The translations under genes and the position numbers were made by a program. Shown one piece after another: positions 59,903 through 64,000 of a stretch of 64,000 nt of DNA. Source of the stretch: JAWXTK01 sp044433645. Lineage in GTDB: Bacteria; Bacteroidota; Bacteroidia; Bacteroidales; Rikenellaceae. Numbering within the stretch: position 1 is the first letter of the stretch; each line of letters starts with the position of its first letter. The notes under the pieces are model-generated. The model was given only the letters and a program-made list of their open reading frames with translations. It ran no database searches and was not told where the DNA came from. Location: assembly GCA_044433645.1 (NCBI GenBank), contig JAWXTK010000006.1, forward strand, positions 1 through 64,000. Reading direction: 5' to 3'.

Positions 59903-61798
59903 TTATTTAACTTCCTCGAAGTCTACGTCAGTTACATTTTCTGCTGCGCCTTGTTGTGGCTCGCCTTGAGCTTGCCCTTGAGCTCCAGCTCCTTGAGCTT
60001 GGTCTGCATACATATCTTGTGATGCTGCTTGCCATGCTGCTTGTAGAGTTTCAGATGCTGAGTCTATTGCTGCTAGATCTGCGTCTTTGTGAGCTGTTTT
60101 TAGAGTTTCAAGTGCTGATTCGATAGCTGATTTTTTGTCTGCTGGAATTTTGTCACCATACTCTTTTAGTTGTTTTTCAGATGTGAAAATCATGCTGTCT
60201 GCGCCGTTAAGCTTGTCAACTTTTTCTTTTTCTGCTTTATCTGCTTCCTCGTTAGCTTTAGCCTCGTCTTTCATTCTTTGGATTTCCTCGTCTGAAAGGC
60301 CTGAAGATGCTTCGATACGGATTTTTTGCTCTTTACCTGTTCCTTTGTCTTTTGCCGACACGTTCATGATACCATTAGCATCAATGTCAAAGCTAACCTC
60401 GATTTGAGGTACACCACGTGGCGCTGAAGGAATACCGTCTAGGTGGAAACGACCGATAGTACGGTTGTCTCTAGCCATAGGACGCTCACCTTGAAGGATG
60501 TGGATTTCAACCGATGGCTGGTTGTCAGCAGCAGTTGAGAACACCTCGCTTTTGTGAGTTGGGATAGTTGTGTTAGCGTCGATAAGGCGAGTGAACACAC
60601 CACCATAAGTCTCGATACCAAGTGAAAGTGGAGTCACATCAAGAAGTAGTACATCTTTAACCTCACCTGTTAACACACCACCTTGGATAGCTGCTCCGAT
60701 AGCAACAACTTCGTCAGGGTTAACGTTTTTAGAAGGAGTTTTGCCAAAGAATTTAGCAACTACTTCTTGGATAGCTGGGATACGAGTTGAACCACCAACT
60801 AGGATAACCTCGTCGATTTGAGATGTTGAGATGCCAGCGTCTTTAAGTGCTTGCTCACATGGTTTGATAGTGTTACGTATAAGAGTGTCTGCCAACTGCT
60901 CAAACTTAGCGCGCGAAAGCGATGTCACTAAGTGTTGAGGTATGCCGTCGATAGGCATGATGTAAGGCAGATTAATCTCAGTTGAAGTGCTTGAAGAAAG
61001 TTCAATTTTAGCTTTCTCAGCTGCTTCTTTAAGACGTTGAAGAGCCATAGGATCTTTGCGCAAATCAACTTTGTGTTGGCTCATAAATTCATTTGCTAAC
61101 CATTCGATGATTGCGTGGTCGAAGTCATCGCCACCTAGGTGAGTGTCACCATTAGTAGATTTTACCTCAAACACACCGTCGCCAAGCTCTAGGATAGAGA
61201 TATCAAAAGTACCACCACCTAAGTCATAAACTGCGATTTTCATATCAGCGTTTTTCTTGTCCAAACCGTAAGCCAAAGCCGCAGCCGTAGGCTCATTGAT
61301 GATACGGCTAACTTTAAGACCTGCAATCTCGCCAGCTTCTTTAGTTGCTTGACGTTGAGAGTCGTTGAAGTAAGCAGGCACGGTGATAACTGCTTCATTA
61401 ACTTCTGTTCCTAGGTAATCTTCAGCTGTTTTCTTCATTTTTTGAAGTGTCATAGCCGAGATTTCTTGAGGAGTGTAGTTTCTGCCGTCGATGTCAACAA
61501 CCGGAGTGTTGTTTTTGCCACTAACCACTTTGTAAGGTACGCGAGTGATGTCGCTAGAAACCTCAGCAAAGCTCTCGCCCATAAAACGTTTGATAGAGAA
61601 AATAGTTTTTTGAGGGTTAGTGATAGCCTGACGTTTTGCAGGTTCACCAACTTTACGTTCGCCATCAGAAGTGAAAGCTACTACAGATGGAGTTGTTCTG
61701 TGACCTTCGCTATTAGGAATTACAACAGGTTCGTTTCCCTCCATTACAGAAACGCAAGAGTTTGTTGTTCCAAGGTCGATACCAATAATTTTTGCCAT
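59903..61798 (-). CDS. dnaK: Chaperone DnaK (Hsp70)
   Basis: 631 residues. ATPase domain opens with GIDLGTTNSCVSVMEG and contains IINEPTAAALAYGLDKK, YDLGGGTFDISILELG and VGGSTRIPAIQ; the linker DVLLLDVTPLSLGIET leads into the substrate-binding beta domain (LQGERPMARDNRTIG), then the helical lid and an acidic end (NVTDVDFEEVK). Monocistronic here, without grpE or dnaJ next to it. Confidence 0.98.
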   Translation of the reverse strand: MAKIIGIDLGTTNSCVSVMEGNEPVVIPNSEGHRTTPSVVAFTSDGERKVGEPAKRQAITNPQKTIFSIKRFMGESFAEVSSDITRVPYKVVSGKNNTPVVDIDGRNYTPQEISAMTLQKMKKTAEDYLGTEVNEAVITVPAYFNDSQRQATKEAGEIAGLKVSRIINEPTAAALAYGLDKKNADMKIAVYDLGGGTFDISILELGDGVFEVKSTNGDTHLGGDDFDHAIIEWLANEFMSQHKVDLRKDPMALQRLKEAAEKAKIELSSSTSTEINLPYIMPIDGIPQHLVTSLSRAKFEQLADTLIRNTIKPCEQALKDAGISTSQIDEVILVGGSTRIPAIQEVVAKFFGKTPSKNVNPDEVVAIGAAIQGGVLTGEVKDVLLLDVTPLSLGIETYGGVFTRLIDANTTIPTHKSEVFSTAADNQPSVEIHILQGERPMARDNRTIGRFHLDGIPSAPRGVPQIEVSFDIDANGIMNVSAKDKGTGKEQKIRIEASSGLSDEEIQRMKDEAKANEEADKAEKEKVDKLNGADSMIFTSEKQLKEYGDKIPADKKSAIESALETLKTAHKDADLAAIDSASETLQAAWQAASQDMYADQAQGAGAQGQAQGEPQQGAAENVTDVDFEEVK

Positions 61799-62079
61799 TT
61801 TTTTAAATTTTTATAGTTTTTGTTTAAATTATTTTCTGTTTGTTGCTTTTACTATCTTCAACTTGTGTGCCAAGTGAAAATTTGCCCTTTTTTGTGACTT
61901 TTACTGCCAAAAATGTCGTGTTTTGTCAGTAAAACATGACAAAGTGTGACAAAAAGGGGTGTACTTTTATTGTGGCGTGCCTCTTATTTTGCAAGATAAA
62001 TTTTTAAAAAATTGCAAATTCAATAATTTTTGTCTAACTTAGTGGAAACCTTAAATTTTAACTTACTAAAACTTTTGCT
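61799..62079. promoter_or_regulatory. dnaK upstream region with inverted repeat
   Basis: 281 bases between dnaK and the HTH gene. On the minus strand ACTGACAAAA and TTTTTGGCAGT form an imperfect inverted repeat (about 61902-61930). Two TTTGTCA / TTGTCA repeats lie just upstream of it (61936-61958). These are candidate sites for heat-shock control of dnaK. No standard TAnnTTTG box was assigned for either gene. Confidence 0.4.
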
Positions 62080-62319
62080 ATGGTAATAACTTTCAATGAA
62101 TTGCGCCGCATTAAGGATAAGATGCCTAGTGGTAGCTCACAAAAAATCGCAGACAAGTTAGGAATAGATGTTGACACGGTTAGAAATTATTTTGGAGGTA
62201 GGCATTTTGAGGATGGAACACCGGCTGGTGTCCATTTTGAGCCAGGACCTGGAGGTGGTATGGTAACTCTCGATGATACAGCTATACTAGATGCAGCAAA
62301 AGAAATTCTTAAAAGCTGA
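62080..62319 (+). CDS. Small HTH DNA-binding protein
   Basis: 79 residues. The first 40 form a helix-turn-helix-like unit (FNELRRIKDKMPSGSSQKIADKLGIDVDTVRNYFGG), with SQKIADKLGIDVDTVRNYF as the HTH. The tail HFEPGPGGGMVTLDDTAILDAAKEIL is conserved-looking. I recall it as a short protein widespread in Bacteroidales, without assigned function. It is 23 bases upstream of the deiodinase-like gene, so co-transcription is likely. Confidence 0.75.
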   Translation: MVITFNELRRIKDKMPSGSSQKIADKLGIDVDTVRNYFGGRHFEDGTPAGVHFEPGPGGGMVTLDDTAILDAAKEILKS

Positions 62320-62342
62320 TAATAAAGTCCAGAAGAAAAATT

Positions 62343-63554
62343 ATGAGAAAACTTAAACTATTATTCACACTGCTAATATCGCTGTTAGCAGCTCAAATTC
62401 ATGCCCAAAATGTAAATAATTTAACTAGAAATGTGCCCGAGGGAGGGGTGTTATCTAGTGGCATGTTGCCCAATTTAGTAGCCTACACGAGTGGAGGCGA
62501 AAAGATTAGTCTACGCGATTTATGCAAGGACAAGTACACTTTGATTGTAACGGGGTGTTTGACCTGCCCGGAGTTTCGTCGCGCTCATCCCACAATAGAG
62601 GCGATAGCTGCTGATTACAAGAGAAAGGGGGTGCAATTCTACTTCGTCTACAAAACTTTGCGTCACCCCGAGTTGGAGGGTTATGTTGAGGCTCAGAAAA
62701 TATCGGAACGTTTAATAATGGTTGAACACGCCAAGAAAAAACTTGGTGGTGAGATAGAGTGGATAGTGGATGAAATGGATAATAACATAGCTACTGCCTT
62801 GCGTGCAGGTTCGCGCTCGGGCTATTTAATTTCGCCCAAAGGTGAGATTATTAATGCTTGGGGTTCGCCCCAGGAGCAGGCTATGCGCTCGGCCTTAACT
62901 AGGGTTGTGGGCGCACCCTCTAAAGTAACTAGAGTGGAGGAGCTAAACCTACCAGCATTTGAAAGAGTAGCTCGTACAAAAAATATAGATAGCGACATAT
63001 CTATTATGCGCACAGATGGGCTCACTATACTTAAAACTACACCCCAGAATCCTGATGACACTTATTACGTGAAAATGCGTGCTGAGGCCGATGAGAGTTT
63101 GATGAGTACAGGCAAGGGTCGCATGGCCTTGGGATTTTTCCCTGACCCTGTGTATGATGCACATTGGAATAATTTAACTCCTGCAATGAAATATGTATTG
63201 GAACTTCCCGAGGGTGTTACTGCATCGCCCCATGAGGCCACGGCAAAACCTGGCAAGGGAGATAGTGACAGTGAGCCACGTCAATTTTGGGTTGATATTA
63301 AGGGAGCTAAGCCTGGTGATGTGATGAAGATAACTTATCATTATTATGCTTGTGCACCTGGTATGTGTGAGGCGTTTTCGCATACCTATACAATAGAGCT
63401 CACTCAGGAGCAAAAGGGTGCACGCACTTACGGCTTTAACAGAGCTGGCAGGATGAACTCAGGTAACGCACGAAGTGGAAATAACACTCAAAGACAAAGA
63501 AGCTCGGGGCAATATCAGCAGAACCAGCGCAGCAATCAGCGTAGTAGGTATTAA
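62343..63554 (+). CDS. Secreted thioredoxin-fold protein, iodothyronine deiodinase-like
   Basis: 403 residues with signal peptide (LLFTLLISLLAAQIHAQ). Residues about 40-195 are a thioredoxin-fold domain with GCLTCPEFRRAHPTIEAI near 71-88. Cys75 sits where deiodinases have selenocysteine (the S-x-T-U-P-P-F motif) and Cys72 makes it a CxxC. This matches the bacterial branch of the type I deiodinase family (PF00837). The C-terminal half is a beta domain with two Cys in YYACAPGMCEAF near 337-342, then a Gln/Asn/Arg/Ser-rich tail. Redox activity is likely, true deiodination unproven. Confidence 0.78.
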   Translation: MRKLKLLFTLLISLLAAQIHAQNVNNLTRNVPEGGVLSSGMLPNLVAYTSGGEKISLRDLCKDKYTLIVTGCLTCPEFRRAHPTIEAIAADYKRKGVQFYFVYKTLRHPELEGYVEAQKISERLIMVEHAKKKLGGEIEWIVDEMDNNIATALRAGSRSGYLISPKGEIINAWGSPQEQAMRSALTRVVGAPSKVTRVEELNLPAFERVARTKNIDSDISIMRTDGLTILKTTPQNPDDTYYVKMRAEADESLMSTGKGRMALGFFPDPVYDAHWNNLTPAMKYVLELPEGVTASPHEATAKPGKGDSDSEPRQFWVDIKGAKPGDVMKITYHYYACAPGMCEAFSHTYTIELTQEQKGARTYGFNRAGRMNSGNARSGNNTQRQRSSGQYQQNQRSNQRSRY

Positions 63555-63608
63555 TACCTAAAAAATTATGAATTATAAGTTATGAATTATTGACGAATAT
63601 ACTAGAAA

Positions 63609-64000
63609 CTACTTAGGAGCTTTCTTATAAAGATAAATACCTATGCAAGCATAAATAATATTGGGTGTCCACACGGCCAAACCCGTAGGCAAAGTGCCTC
63701 CCTTGGCAAATTCCTCGGCAAACTTGCTTATGAGAATGTAAGAAAAACACAGAGCTATACCTATACCTATATGCAAACCCGTACCTCCACGAACCTTGCG
63801 CGAGGATAAGGCAACACCTATAAGTGTTAAAATAAATGTGGCCAGAGGATAGCTATAACGCTGGTTGCGCTCCACTTTATATATATTAATCGCATCTGAA
63901 CCCTTGGACTCTTGTTGAGTAATAAATTCGTTTAACTCACGGATATTCATGGTTTTGATTAACTCCTCAGTACGGCCTAATTCGTTGGCATTAAGGTTGA
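63609..64000 (-). CDS. LptF/LptG family LPS-export permease (C-terminal part, cut by window)
   Basis: The reading frame is open from the stop at 63609 to the window end at 64000 (about 130 codons); the ATG at 63950 is internal, since LNANELGRTEELIKT precedes it in frame. The last 100 residues show two or three membrane helices (YPLATFILTLIGVALSSRKVRGG, IGIGIALCFSYILISKFAEE, LAVWTPNIIYACIGIYLY), the C-terminal layout of YjgP/YjgQ permeases. These permeases extract LPS from the inner membrane with LptB. F and G cannot be separated from this part. Confidence 0.85.
   Translation of the reverse strand, partial: NLNANELGRTEELIKTMNIRELNEFITQQESKGSDAINIYKVERNQRYSYPLATFILTLIGVALSSRKVRGGTGLHIGIGIALCFSYILISKFAEEFAKGGTLPTGLAVWTPNIIYACIGIYLYKKAPK

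Overview
The window is an AT-rich chromosomal segment of a member of the Bacteroidota, most likely order Bacteroidales. Evidence: promoters of the form TTG-N19..21-TAnnTTTG (upstream of 1719, ilvD, nadC, rpiB and tRNA-Arg), very few Shine-Dalgarno sequences, and lineage-typical genes (DUF3078, DUF4837, a paired M16 protease, a DAHP synthase/chorismate mutase fusion, an MG2/TonB-plug protein, the 79-residue HTH protein next to dnaK). PFOR (nifJ) suggests anaerobic metabolism. No phage, transposase, CRISPR array or rRNA was seen.

Layout. 1-13 kb: SSS symporter, small lipoprotein, secreted esterase, nifJ (minus), M16 pair, GNAT, large MG2/TonB-plug protein. 13-17.4 kb (minus): DUF3078-ctpA-holA-degenerate class IV aminotransferase. 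17.5-26 kb: folE, a serine-type sulfatase, the ilvD-ilvB-ilvN-ilvC operon and nadC. 26.2-36.4 kb (minus): thrS-infC (infC probably starts at AUA behind a strong SD), pdxA, a SPOUT methylase, a TonB receptor with two lipoproteins and a small secreted protein, and an orphan LuxR regulator. 36.8-39.1 kb: ECF sigma factor, an anti-sigma-like protein carrying a beta-barrel-like end, and rpiB. 39.1-46.4 kb (minus): a Phe/Tyr biosynthesis operon (pheA, aminotransferase, tyrA, DAHP synthase/chorismate mutase) preceded by a Phe/Tyr-rich leader peptide and a complete attenuator. It is followed without a visible break by a kinase, a VWA protein and a pseudokinase-WG protein. 46.5-47.8 kb: RelE-like toxin with a Panacea-domain antitoxin. 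47.9-52 kb: DUF4837-sppA-eno. 52-56.7 kb (plus): deacetylase, ubiX, and a peptidoglycan-scavenging set namZ-amiE-like-nagZ. 57-64 kb: efp, a DUF1566 protein, tRNA-Arg(UCU), a broken PEGA gene, dnaK, an HTH protein, a deiodinase-like protein and a partial LptF/LptG permease.

Points of most interest: (1) a textbook 1:2 / 2:3 / 3:4 attenuator for Phe/Tyr synthesis; (2) the kinase-VWA-pseudokinase/WG triad at the end of the same gene string, which resembles TerY-P signalling units but has WG repeats where the phosphatase would be; (3) a TonB receptor with a set of paralogous beta-rich lipoproteins and a receiver-dead LuxR protein; (4) a composite palindromic repeat family with four copies, each directly 3' of a gene and in the same orientation; (5) the Panacea toxin-antitoxin pair with two palindromic operator candidates; (6) several pseudoenzymes. 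All functional statements come from reading the sequence; no database search was run.
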